The notes beneath the pieces were generated by a model. It searched no databases, was not told where the DNA came from, and saw only the letters and a program-made list of their open reading frames with translations. A stretch of 34,277 nucleotides of DNA from Thermoplasmata archaeon (lineage in GTDB: Archaea; Thermoplasmatota; JAKEGO01): contig JAKEGO010000152.1 of NCBI GenBank assembly GCA_022615805.1, positions 1 to 34,277 on the forward strand, read 5' to 3'. Position 1 is the first letter of the stretch. Every line of letters starts with the position of its first letter. The position numbers were made by a program, and so were the translations under genes. This document shows positions 1 to 6,628 of the stretch, in pieces.

Positions 1-242
1 AGTGCCTCCCGCCACGACCGCGCGCCTCCGAGGTCCACGGCCCGCCGCTGGAGCCCCCACATCTGGAGGTGCGCGTGCGCGTCCACGAATCCCGGAAGGA
101 GTGCCGCGCCCCCCAGGTCGACGACCTCGCAGCCGGACGGCACGGCGAGGCGGTGGCCTATCTCGTCGATGAGGCCGTCGACGCACACGAGCGTGTCCCC
201 GTAGGGGGAGTTGAACCCCTTCAGCGCCAGATCGCCGGCCAT
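1..242 (-). CDS. Amidohydrolase family protein, N-terminal part (cut by window edge)
   Basis: Reading the minus strand from an ATG at 242-240 gives 80 open codons to the window edge. The translation begins MAGDLALKGFNSPYGDT and contains LLPGFVDAHAHLQMWG at about residues 48-63. The pattern PGFVDAHAHL is the N-terminal metal-binding HxH strand of the amidohydrolase superfamily, preceded by the usual small beta-sandwich start. It is closest in style to YtcJ-like metal-dependent amidohydrolases, but the substrate cannot be told from this fragment. A TATAAAAAA element on the minus strand (284-277) lies about 35-40 bases before the ATG and no Shine-Dalgarno is visible, so the leader is probably about 10 bases. 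The gene is divergent from the next one. Confidence 0.8.
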   Translation of the reverse strand, partial: MAGDLALKGFNSPYGDTLVCVDGLIDEIGHRLAVPSGCEVVDLGGAALLPGFVDAHAHLQMWGLQRRAVDLGGARSWREA

Positions 243-274
243 GGCCGCGGAAGGGCGCCCTCCGGTAAAAGGTT

Positions 275-286
275 TGTTTTTTATAG
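275..286. promoter_or_regulatory. TATA element between divergent genes, possibly read in both directions
   Basis: The T/A-rich block TTTTTTATAG reads CTATAAAAAA on the minus strand. That is a strong archaeal TATA box at the right distance from the amidohydrolase ATG at 242. On the plus strand the same block is the only TATA-like sequence ahead of the gene starting near 319. Shared use by both genes is inference. Confidence 0.5.
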
Positions 287-318
287 CGCCTAACCGTTGC
301 GTTCCGGGGGAGGTACGG

Positions 319-1047
319 TTGGAGACCGGTATATCTGAGCTGTCGTTCGCATTCGCGCTCCTCGAGGAGCTCGCGGAGAGGCTGACCGACGTGGCGGAGG
401 TCACGTCGCTCGGCTCGGGAGTCTTCGAATGGCCGCGCCTCGACGGGACGGGCGTGCGGCCCGGGATATCGGCGTTCCTCCATTTCAGGCACCCCGAGTT
501 CATGGTCAAGTCCACCGCCGCCGAGTGGGACCGCCACGAGAAACCCTACTTCCGGCTCGTCGTCCCCCGGCGGAGCCAGTCCAACATCCCGCGGATGCTC
601 AGGGCCCTTTCAGAGCTCGAGCCGGAGACCTTCTACGTGTTGCCGCTGTTCCGTACCCAGCAGGAGCTCGACCGCTAGCACATACTTCGGAACATCATCG
701 GTGACTCGGCTTTCATCCCCGTCAGGACGCTCGCCTCCCTCGACGACAACGAGCACTACGTCACGGGGAACGCGGCCGACGACCTCCTCCTCGACGGGGA
801 GCCCCTGGAGGGCGTGCTCACGGGGAACGCGATGACCGAGAGCCTCGCAGCGGCACTGGCGGACGACCAACGCGTCTCGCTCATCAACCGGGAGTACCTG
901 CAGAGGATGAACAGGACCCTCGAATCGATCATCTTCCCCGGCTCCTCGTCGGCGCCAGATTCGCCACCGTCGACCGCGGCGAACGCGATTGCGCGCCTCA
1001 TGCGCATCTACCTCGGAGGCGAGGCGGTCCTCCTCATGCGCCATTGA
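319..1047 (+). CDS. Uncharacterised protein, 242 codons, interrupted by one in-frame TAG at 676-678
   Basis: A single reading frame runs from about 319 to the TGA at 1045-1047, broken only by TAG at 676-678 (codon 120). Protein-like sequence continues on both sides without a frame change: ...LFRTQQELDR, then TAG, then HILRNIIGDSAFIPVRT. From memory, the pattern FYVLPLF-T-ELD followed by a S-FIP stretch and a DD-EH motif resembles a family of uncharacterised proteins in which the same segments are continuous; I cannot name the family. The start is my choice: TTG at 319 follows a GGGGGAGGT Shine-Dalgarno (306-314), whereas ATG 211 and ATG 241 lie in or before the promoter and the divergent gene. 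The TAG may encode pyrrolysine, be read through, be a recent nonsense mutation (CAG to TAG is one step) or be a sequencing error. If it terminates, the product is 119 residues and the rest is a remnant. Confidence 0.65.
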
Positions 1048-1118
1048 CCGCGCGACGCGGCCGGCCCCTCGCTGAGCGATATGACCCGGCCAAAGCGCGC
1101 CAACGGTTGGCTCCACCA

Positions 1119-1130
1119 ACATTTAATATA
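1119..1130 (+). promoter_or_regulatory. TATA box for the 1151 gene
   Basis: The A/T block ATTTAATATATC lies about 25-30 bases before the ATG at 1151 in otherwise GC-rich DNA. This spacing fits a leaderless archaeal transcript, and no Shine-Dalgarno is seen before the ATG. Confidence 0.55.
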
Positions 1131-1150
1131 TCGCATCGGGATAATGGCGC

Positions 1151-1552
1151 ATGGCACGTTCCAGGCTGAGGATGGCCGCCGTACTTGCGATCCTCGCAGG
1201 GGGTCTGCTCCTGTTGTCGGGCATCGCTGGCGCCGGGACATGGTCGAGCCTCAGGGATGCCCTGGAGAAGCACGTGGAGATGGACGGCAACCTCGAGATG
1301 GTCTTCTTCGTGCTGATCCTGCTCGGCTCCTTCGGTGGCCTGACCGTCATGGCAGGCGGATGGTTCCTCTGGCGCGGCATGAAGCGCACCGGGAGGGTCC
1401 TCGTGACGATCGGCGTCGGCATCGGCCTCATCGGTCTCGTACTTGCCCTCCTGATCGCGACCCTGAAGGGCGACCTCGAGGGATTCCTTTCGCCATCGGC
1501 CGGCCTTGTCGGGATCGTGCTCTCCATCGCCGCGAGGATGATGGCCAAGTGA
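1151..1552 (+). CDS. Small integral membrane protein, function unknown
   Basis: The 133-residue protein has a basic N-terminus (MARSRLR) and three strongly hydrophobic stretches: about residues 8-28 (rich in A, L and G), 48-70 (VFFVLILLGSFGGLTVMAGG) and 82-105 (VLVTIGVGIGLIGLVLALLI). A fourth, weaker one lies near the C-terminus. A polar segment of about 20 residues separates helices 1 and 2. No catalytic motif is visible and I do not recognise a family. The start is fixed by a TATA box about 25 bases upstream. The next gene begins 45 bases downstream without a clear promoter of its own, so it may share this transcript. Confidence 0.7.
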   Translation: MARSRLRMAAVLAILAGGLLLLSGIAGAGTWSSLRDALEKHVEMDGNLEMVFFVLILLGSFGGLTVMAGGWFLWRGMKRTGRVLVTIGVGIGLIGLVLALLIATLKGDLEGFLSPSAGLVGIVLSIAARMMAK

Positions 1553-1597
1553 TGGCATTGACCTCGACGCGAACGATACGGGTCCGGGGATGAACGT

Positions 1598-2650
1598 ATG
1601 ATCGGCGTGGTGCTTGCCGGAGGCGAGGGGACGAGGCTGAGGCCATTCACGGCGCTGAGGCCGAAGCCCTTCGTGCCGGTCCTCGGGAGGCCGTGCATCG
1701 ATTATGCGCTGGACCTCTTCGATCCCATCGGCGTAAGGGACGTGCTCGTCACTACCTACTTCCGTCCGGAGCAGCTCATCGGGCACCTCAGGGGCGGTTC
1801 CGCACGCGACATGCGCATATTCTACTCGATCGAGGATGCCGCCCTCGGCACGGCAGGAGGCGTCGCCAAGGCCCGCCGCCTCCTTAACGAGACCATCATC
1901 GTCGTCAGCGGCGACCTGTTCGTCGAGGCCGACCTCACCCGCCTTATCGAGGCTCACCGCAGGACCGGCGCGAGGGCGACCATGGCCCTGAGGGAGGTGC
2001 TCAACCCAGTCGAGTACGGGATAGTCGGCCTCGACAGTAAGGGGCGCGTGACCCGATTCATCGAGAAGCCCTCGCCCGAAGAGGTCTTCTCCAACCTCAT
2101 CAACGCCGGGATCTATGCGATCGAGGCCGATGTCCTCGACATGATACCCGAGGGTGCGCGGTTCGATTTCTCGAGGGACCTCTTTCCCCTCCTGCGAGAC
2201 GAGGGCACGCTGTACGGTTCGGAGCTCGAGGGGATATGGATCGACATCGGCCGCCCCGCCGACCTGCTGCGGGCGAACAAGGAGGCCGCGATGAAGAGGA
2301 TCTCCGCGGCAGGCGGGTCGCTCTCGGCCAGCGGCCTCGTCCACCCCGAGGCCCGGGTGGAGGGCGAGGTCTCCGGCGCCTCCTACCTCGGGCCCGGAGC
2401 GGTCGTGGAGAGGGAGGCCAAGGTCCGGGACTCCTTCCTCCTCGACGGGGTGTACGTCCGTCAGGGGGCCACGGTCGAGGGGAGCCTCGTCCTCGAGGGC
2501 ACACGGATCGAGCGCGACAGCGCAGTCCACGACACCCTGATCGGCTCGGGCTGCGAGATATCCTCGCAGTCCCGCCTCGAGGAGTGCGTCCTCGGCGACA
2601 TGGTCGTAGTCCCCGGCGGTTCCTGGCTCGTCAGGCAGAGGCTGGAGTGA
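1598..2650 (+). CDS. Sugar-1-phosphate nucleotidyltransferase with C-terminal left-handed beta-helix
   Basis: This 350-residue protein should transfer a nucleoside monophosphate to a hexose- or hexosamine-1-phosphate, making an NDP-sugar for cell-surface glycans. Residues 1-235 are the NTP-transferase domain. Visible are the signature LAGGEGTRLRP (6-16), K23 in RPKPFVP, LGTAGG (83-88), the metal-binding G-D pair at 105-106, the EKP motif at 156-158 and D216 in WIDIGRP. From about residue 245 on, imperfect hexapeptide repeats (for example VEGEVSGASYLGPGAVVERE) form a left-handed beta-helix, as in GlmU-like and GDP-mannose pyrophosphorylase-like enzymes. The nucleotide and sugar cannot be decided from sequence by eye. 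A GGGGATGA sequence precedes the ATG. The flippase gene follows 6 bases after the stop, which supports a role in glycan or S-layer glycosylation supply. Confidence 0.9.
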   Translation: MIGVVLAGGEGTRLRPFTALRPKPFVPVLGRPCIDYALDLFDPIGVRDVLVTTYFRPEQLIGHLRGGSARDMRIFYSIEDAALGTAGGVAKARRLLNETIIVVSGDLFVEADLTRLIEAHRRTGARATMALREVLNPVEYGIVGLDSKGRVTRFIEKPSPEEVFSNLINAGIYAIEADVLDMIPEGARFDFSRDLFPLLRDEGTLYGSELEGIWIDIGRPADLLRANKEAAMKRISAAGGSLSASGLVHPEARVEGEVSGASYLGPGAVVEREAKVRDSFLLDGVYVRQGATVEGSLVLEGTRIERDSAVHDTLIGSGCEISSQSRLEECVLGDMVVVPGGSWLVRQRLE

Positions 2651-2656
2651 TGCGCG

Positions 2657-4270
2657 ATGCTTGCACGCAAGGCGATGTTGGTCGTCCTCAATGACATCAT
2701 CGGCACGCTCCTCGGGTACTTCGCCCTCTACCTCATCCTGCGCGAGTTCGGGAGGTTCGAATACGGCGTGCTCGCCTTCGGGCTCGGCTTCACCGGCCTG
2801 TACAGCATCCTCGGCAACCTCGGGTACAACAAGGCCAACGTGAAGCGCGTCTCCGAGGGGAAGGACCTCGGGACATGCGTCGGCACGTTCCTCGTCGTCA
2901 AGATCGTCCTCCTTGCCATCTTCAACGCCACGATACTCCTCTCGCTCTACGTCTGGACGGACCATATGGGTCGCGGGTTCGAGACCGACAGGCACGAATC
3001 GGTCATCCTCATCCTCCTCCTCTACGTCAACCTCGACGCCCTCTCCGAGGTCTTCTGCACGACGTTCAACGGGCGCCTCGAGCTCGCCAAGGCCCAGGTG
3101 TCGCGCATCACCGGGAACGTCATACGCCTCGTCGGGATGATATACGTCACGACCATAGCGACGATCGACAACGCCGCCGAGCTCCTCGCATGGACCTACG
3201 TGCTCGGTTCCTCGGTCGAGCTGGCCGGGGCGATGCTGCTGTACAAGGGCCTCCCGATATCCCGCCCGTCCATGGAGTACTTCCGGTCCTACACGAAGTA
3301 CGCGCTGCCCGCGCTCATCATGACGTCCACGACCGTCATCACCGTCAACACCGACAAGGTCATGCTCCAGGCGTTCTGGTCCGCTTCGACCGTGGGGACA
3401 TACGCCTCGGCGCAGCGCGTCATACTGGTCATTGGCTTCCTCGGCAACGCGATCAGCGCGGTGCTGATGCCTTCCATCTCCAAACTCCACTCGAAGGGCA
3501 AGCACGGACGGATACTGGAACTGGTCGACCAGACCGAGAAGTACATATTGATTGTATCCCTCCCCCTCGTCGCGTTCATAGTCGCGGTTCCCGACCGCAT
3601 TGTCTACATACTTCTGTACAACGAGTCCTCGCCCGTCGTACTCATGATCCTCGCCGTCTGGGTCGTGATATACGTCTTCAATACCCCGTACCGTTCGCTG
3701 ATCCAGGGATGGGACCGCCCGGACGTCATGGCGAAGATCGGGGTGCTCGACGCCACCACGAACGTCGCCCTGAACCTGATATTCATCCCCGCCGCGCTCC
3801 TCGGGGTCACGATGTTCGGGTGGCGGGCCGTCGGAGCCGCCTTCGCCACGCTCATCGCCCAGATCATCGTCTACATAAGCATACGTTATTACGGCCACCG
3901 CCTGGCGAACGCGAAGACGCACCTCAGGCATCTCGCCATCATCCCGGCGGCCATAGCGCTCTGGGCGACGGTCTACCTCCTCGACTCCTTCAGCCCCGCC
4001 CTCCGGTGGCACCACCTCGCTCTGTACTTCGTGGTCGGGTTCGAGGTGTACGCCATCGTGCTCATGATCACACGGCGGATCACCGCAGGCGACATCTCGT
4101 TCATCCTCGACGTCATGAACCCTTTCAGCATGGCCAGGTACGTATCCGACGAGATAACTGGGAGGGATGCCCGGCGGGATCCCCGCGCGCCCGGGGCGGC
4201 CGGCAAGGGCGCCACGGCCGGCAGGTGGAGACCTGGCGAGCCCCATCGCCGAGGAGATCGCCCGCGGTGA
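2657..4270 (+). CDS. Polysaccharide/lipid-linked oligosaccharide flippase (Wzx/MATE-like)
   Basis: The 537-residue polytopic membrane protein has about 12-14 hydrophobic helices spread over residues 5-500, with short polar loops. It begins MLARKAMLVVLNDIIGTLLGY, typical of the polysaccharide biosynthesis/Wzx group, in which helix 1 is followed by a loop with a conserved GxxxYG-like segment (FGRFEYGVLAFG). Such proteins move lipid-linked glycans across the membrane. The C-terminal 35 residues are arginine-, proline- and glycine-rich and polar, with no similarity to the membrane part; they may be a loosely constrained tail. The gene lies 6 bases after a nucleotidyltransferase gene, so both probably form one glycan-assembly transcription unit. 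Confidence 0.85.
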   Translation: MLARKAMLVVLNDIIGTLLGYFALYLILREFGRFEYGVLAFGLGFTGLYSILGNLGYNKANVKRVSEGKDLGTCVGTFLVVKIVLLAIFNATILLSLYVWTDHMGRGFETDRHESVILILLLYVNLDALSEVFCTTFNGRLELAKAQVSRITGNVIRLVGMIYVTTIATIDNAAELLAWTYVLGSSVELAGAMLLYKGLPISRPSMEYFRSYTKYALPALIMTSTTVITVNTDKVMLQAFWSASTVGTYASAQRVILVIGFLGNAISAVLMPSISKLHSKGKHGRILELVDQTEKYILIVSLPLVAFIVAVPDRIVYILLYNESSPVVLMILAVWVVIYVFNTPYRSLIQGWDRPDVMAKIGVLDATTNVALNLIFIPAALLGVTMFGWRAVGAAFATLIAQIIVYISIRYYGHRLANAKTHLRHLAIIPAAIALWATVYLLDSFSPALRWHHLALYFVVGFEVYAIVLMITRRITAGDISFILDVMNPFSMARYVSDEITGRDARRDPRAPGAAGKGATAGRWRPGEPHRRGDRPR

Positions 4271-4435
4271 ACGTCGCCCGATGACCGACCGACATGATCG
4301 AGACCATCGTTCCGGGTGCGTATGGTCATCTGGCGATGTCCAGGAAAAGGGTCGCATGCCATCCCTTGTCGGTACCAATGACCATGTTGCCAACGGGAGC
4401 GCTGGGCCGGGGCCGCCCGCGGTCCGCTCCGCGGA

Positions 4436-4447
4436 ACGTATAAGTAA
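4436..4447 (+). promoter_or_regulatory. TATA box of purN
   Basis: The sequence CGTATAAGTAAC lies about 25-28 bases before the purN ATG at 4468, which suits a leaderless transcript. No Shine-Dalgarno is present before that ATG. Confidence 0.6.
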
Positions 4448-4467
4448 CGACCGCCCGCTCCAGGCCC

Positions 4468-5121
4468 ATGGGCCGCATCAGGATCGCCGTGCTCGCCTCA
4501 GGGTCGGGTAGCGATTGCCAGTCGGTCATCGACGCGTGCCGGTCCGGGGCGATCGACGGGGACGTCGTCCTTGTCGTCTCCAACAATCCCGAGGCCCCGG
4601 TCCTCGGAAGGGCGTCCAGGCACGGCATCGAGGGCGTTTCGATCCCATCGAAGGGCCTGCGCCGCGAGGAACACGAGGCCCTCGTGATCGACCTAATGGA
4701 GTCGAGGGAAATAGACCTCATGGTGCTCGCAGGTTACGTCAGGATGCTCACGCCGCTGTTCATCGGGTACGCGAGGGGCCGAGCAATGAACATACACCCG
4801 ACCCTCCTCCCGCTCTTCGGCGGCAAGGGGATGTACGGGCTCGCCCCCCACGAGGCGGTCATCGCGAGCGGCATGAAGGTCTCGGGATGCACGGTCCACT
4901 TCGTGGACGAGCGGGTCGATGGAGGCCCGATAATAGCGCAGCGCTGCGTCCCCGTGGTCGAGGGGGACACGCCCGAGAGCCTCCAGCAGAGGGTGCTCAT
5001 CCAGGAGCACATCCTCCTCCCCGAGGTCGTCCAGATGTTCGCGCAGGGGCGCCTCCTTATCGAGGGCGACAGGGTCAGGGTCCTCGAAGTCCCTCGGCGG
5101 AAGGCGCGTGCGGTCCGGTGA
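4468..5121 (+). CDS. purN: Phosphoribosylglycinamide formyltransferase (PurN-type)
   Basis: The 217-residue protein matches folate-dependent GAR transformylase, which converts GAR plus 10-formyl-THF to FGAR in purine synthesis. The N-terminus IAVLASGSGSDCQSVID (6-22) is the phosphate-binding loop. The catalytic triad is present: N108 and H110 in MNIHPTLLP and D151 in ERVDGGPIIAQ. Segment GCTVHFVDE (140-148) is family-typical. The length fits single-domain PurN. One oddity is the loop after NIHPTLLP: the usual P-F-x-G-x-x-G-x-H is here LFGGKGMYGLAPHEAV, still compatible with the fold. Other formyl-transfer enzymes share the fold, but the GxGSD start and NIHP loop favour PurN. It has its own TATA box and a T-run after the stop, so it appears monocistronic. 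Confidence 0.92.
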   Translation: MGRIRIAVLASGSGSDCQSVIDACRSGAIDGDVVLVVSNNPEAPVLGRASRHGIEGVSIPSKGLRREEHEALVIDLMESREIDLMVLAGYVRMLTPLFIGYARGRAMNIHPTLLPLFGGKGMYGLAPHEAVIASGMKVSGCTVHFVDERVDGGPIIAQRCVPVVEGDTPESLQQRVLIQEHILLPEVVQMFAQGRLLIEGDRVRVLEVPRRKARAVR

Positions 5122-5164
5122 GCGCCCCGCCCGCGGACGGTTCCCAAGGAAGTAAGAGTAAAAT

Positions 5165-5176
5165 GGCCTTTTTTCG
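5165..5176 (+). terminator. Oligo-T tract after purN, candidate archaeal terminator
   Basis: GGCCTTTTTTCG follows the purN stop by about 45 bases. Archaeal RNA polymerase terminates at such U-runs without needing a hairpin. It is the longest T-run in this intergenic region. Confidence 0.4.
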
Positions 5177-5177
5177 C

Positions 5178-5216
5178 TGGTAAACTCGACATTCACTGGT
5201 AATTACCAACCATGGT
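5178..5216 (+). promoter_or_regulatory. Palindromic operator TGGTAATTACCA with upstream half-site, before the winged-helix genes
   Basis: A perfect 12-base palindrome, TGGTAATTACCA, occupies 5197-5208. A half-site TGGTAAA begins at 5178, 19 bases upstream, and a further short palindrome ACCATGGT sits at 5209-5216, next to the TATA box. The palindrome starts exactly 21 bases before TTTATA. Its position over the BRE side of the promoter suits a repressor or an activator aiding TBP/TFB. The same arrangement recurs at 8348-8395. Autoregulation by the downstream regulators is inference. Confidence 0.65.
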
Positions 5217-5226
5217 ATTTATATCG
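5216..5226 (+). promoter_or_regulatory. TATA box of the winged-helix regulator pair
   Basis: TATTTATATCG, with core TTTATA at 5218, lies about 50 bases before the ATG at 5272. It shows that the upstream in-frame ATG at 5212 cannot be the start, since that ATG lies within the promoter. Confidence 0.65.
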
Positions 5227-5271
5227 AGCGGCAGAAGGGGATATCGCTCCGGGGAACCGGGGCATGGGGGT

Positions 5272-5646
5272 ATGAGAACGGACGCTTACCATGGAATGGA
5301 GGGCTCGTGCCCGCTGGCCAGTCGATTGATGGCCGAACCGGCAATGCTGAAGGTCCTGGAGGGCGTGGGAACGCTCTCGGACGAGCGGGGGCATGCCATG
5401 TTCGAACGGCTCAGGTCGGCTGCGGACATCTCCATCGGGCAACTCTACTACAACCTCTCGATACTGTCCCAGCGCGGCCTCGTCTCCATGTCCCGCGGGG
5501 CCCTGGGGTGCGGGTCCAGGGCGGGGTTCAGGTGCGAGATGACGGCGCTCGGCCGCCGGGCGATCTGGGGCCTCCCGCACATGAGGGCCGATGCCGGCGA
5601 GTGGGACACCCCGGCGACAGGAGGCGAGTGCGCTGTCGCCCGATGA
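5272..5646 (+). CDS. Winged-helix transcriptional regulator
   Basis: The 124-residue protein has a helix-turn-helix centred on residues 50-72 (SIGQLYYNLSILSQRGLVSM), followed by a wing and a terminal segment MTALGRRAI that resembles the L-T-x-x-G-R/K element of PadR/ArsR-type and archaeal winged-helix proteins. The N-terminal part (SRLMAEPAMLKVLEGVG) would be the preceding helices. It has five cysteines, including a C-G-x-x-x-x-x-x-C pair in the wing, but no recognisable ligand domain. The start at 5272 follows a GGGGGT stretch and lies downstream of the TATA box. A second, similar-sized winged-helix gene follows at once, which suggests a heterodimer or a split regulator. The operator in its promoter recurs before the DUF4350-MoxR operon. 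Confidence 0.75.
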   Translation: MRTDAYHGMEGSCPLASRLMAEPAMLKVLEGVGTLSDERGHAMFERLRSAADISIGQLYYNLSILSQRGLVSMSRGALGCGSRAGFRCEMTALGRRAIWGLPHMRADAGEWDTPATGGECAVAR

Positions 5647-5650
5647 CCCG

Positions 5651-5944
5651 ATGGGGCGCATGTGCGCCCACATGCTGGGCCCGGAGCAGGCGAGGCTCCT
5701 CGAGCGGATCGCCAGGGGCTCACGGGGGAACGGGGCCAACATCGACGATATCCGCTCCTCGACGACGCTCTCCGGAGAACGGGTCTTCTTCCACCTTACG
5801 GTCATGGCCCAGGTCGGTTTGATCTCCACCGTGATCGACGGCAGCGACGGGTCCGGGCCGAAGGTGCATTACCGGCTCACGGACGCGGGAGAGAGCGCGA
5901 TCGCGGACCTTTGGAACGGCGGGGGTGGCGGGATACGGTCCTGA
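5651..5944 (+). CDS. Second winged-helix regulator, coupled to the first
   Basis: The 97-residue protein has helices at LGPEQARLLERIARG, a recognition-type segment LSGERVFFHLTVMAQVGLIS (about residues 41-60) and an HYRLTDAGESAIADLW wing/last helix typical of ArsR/PadR-like winged-helix domains. The ATG at 5651 begins 4 bases after the upstream TGA, suiting translational reinitiation. An alternative in-frame ATG at 5591 would overlap the first gene by 56 bases; its extra 20 residues look like coding shadow, so I prefer 5651. The C-terminus is a glycine run. No sensor domain is visible. It is likely the partner of the first regulator. Confidence 0.7.
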   Translation: MGRMCAHMLGPEQARLLERIARGSRGNGANIDDIRSSTTLSGERVFFHLTVMAQVGLISTVIDGSDGSGPKVHYRLTDAGESAIADLWNGGGGGIRS

Positions 5945-6046
5945 TCTTCCTCCTTCCGGCGCACCCGCTGGTGATCCCAGTCTGAGATCCCCCAGCGGCT
6001 CCCGGTCGGCACTATGAGGCCCTACGAGCGCGATGGCCAGGCATCA

Positions 6047-6487
6047 TCACTTGCGCGATGCCGTTCCGTCCGAACGCCTGTCCAACGTCATGACCCTCAG
6101 GCCGGTGGCCGGGTCCTCCTTCCGTGAAAGACCGATGCCGTCGAGGGCGAGCATCGTCACCTCGTTGACGTACTGGACCGTGCCGCCGAGGACGTGGCCT
6201 CCGGCCGTCGAGTGGTCACCCAGCCCGACGACCGCGTGAAGGTGGACCGAGGAGGGCGCGCAACTGCCGAGGAGCGACAGTAGTTCCACCGGGCCATCGA
6301 GGGTCGATTCCCGGTACCCTTTCCCGTCCCAGTATCCGAGCCTCGCGTTCCGCAGCATCCCGATGCCGGATACGACCAGGGCCGAGCCCGCCGCCTCGCG
6401 TGACGCCATGGCCTCGACCGATGCCAGGAGTTCCTCGCCGTCGTCCAGCCTCGCAACGATCACTTGACCCGACCGTGCCGATTCCAT
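6047..6487 (-). CDS. PPC/DUF296 domain protein
   Basis: This 146-residue protein is a stand-alone PPC (plants and prokaryotes conserved, DUF296) domain. The family mark is VHLHAVVGLGDHSTAGGHVL (residues 81-100), with H82, H84 and H98 placed like the metal-binding histidines of the family. The start LARLDDGEELLASVEA-like segment (about 10-27) and GIGMLRNARLGYWD (41-54) also fit. Prokaryotic members form trimers; their biochemical role is poorly known, although the plant relatives are AT-hook DNA-binding proteins. The start at 6487 is supported by GAGGTAGGAG just upstream; the open frame continues 43 codons further up, but that part is unlike the family. It is divergent from the pilin-like gene and convergent with the regulators. 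Confidence 0.85.
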   Translation of the reverse strand: MESARSGQVIVARLDDGEELLASVEAMASREAAGSALVVSGIGMLRNARLGYWDGKGYRESTLDGPVELLSLLGSCAPSSVHLHAVVGLGDHSTAGGHVLGGTVQYVNEVTMLALDGIGLSRKEDPATGLRVMTLDRRSDGTASRK

Positions 6488-6579
6488 GCTCCTACCTCGC
6501 ATGACGGGACGAGCGTTTCCATAGTTAAGGGTGAGCCATGCCGACCCTCCGGCGGACGAATGCCAGTCGCCCGGAGGAA

Positions 6580-6591
6580 AATTGATATACG
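6580..6591 (+). promoter_or_regulatory. TATA box of the pilin-like genes
   Basis: AATTGATATACG lies about 40-48 bases before the ATG at 6629. With transcription starting near 6613, the GGCGGGAG Shine-Dalgarno would be included in the leader. The region also lies upstream of the divergent PPC gene. Confidence 0.5.
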
Positions 6592-6628
6592 GGTGCGGCC
6601 ATATGACGAGAGGCAAGGCGGGAGCAGC

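Noticed and set aside
1034..4393. A 1119-residue minus-strand open frame opposite the glycan genes
   Set aside because: It is a long shadow produced by high GC content; its composition is unlike a protein (D/E/G/R/P/H-rich without hydrophobic core), while the plus strand encodes two recognisable proteins.
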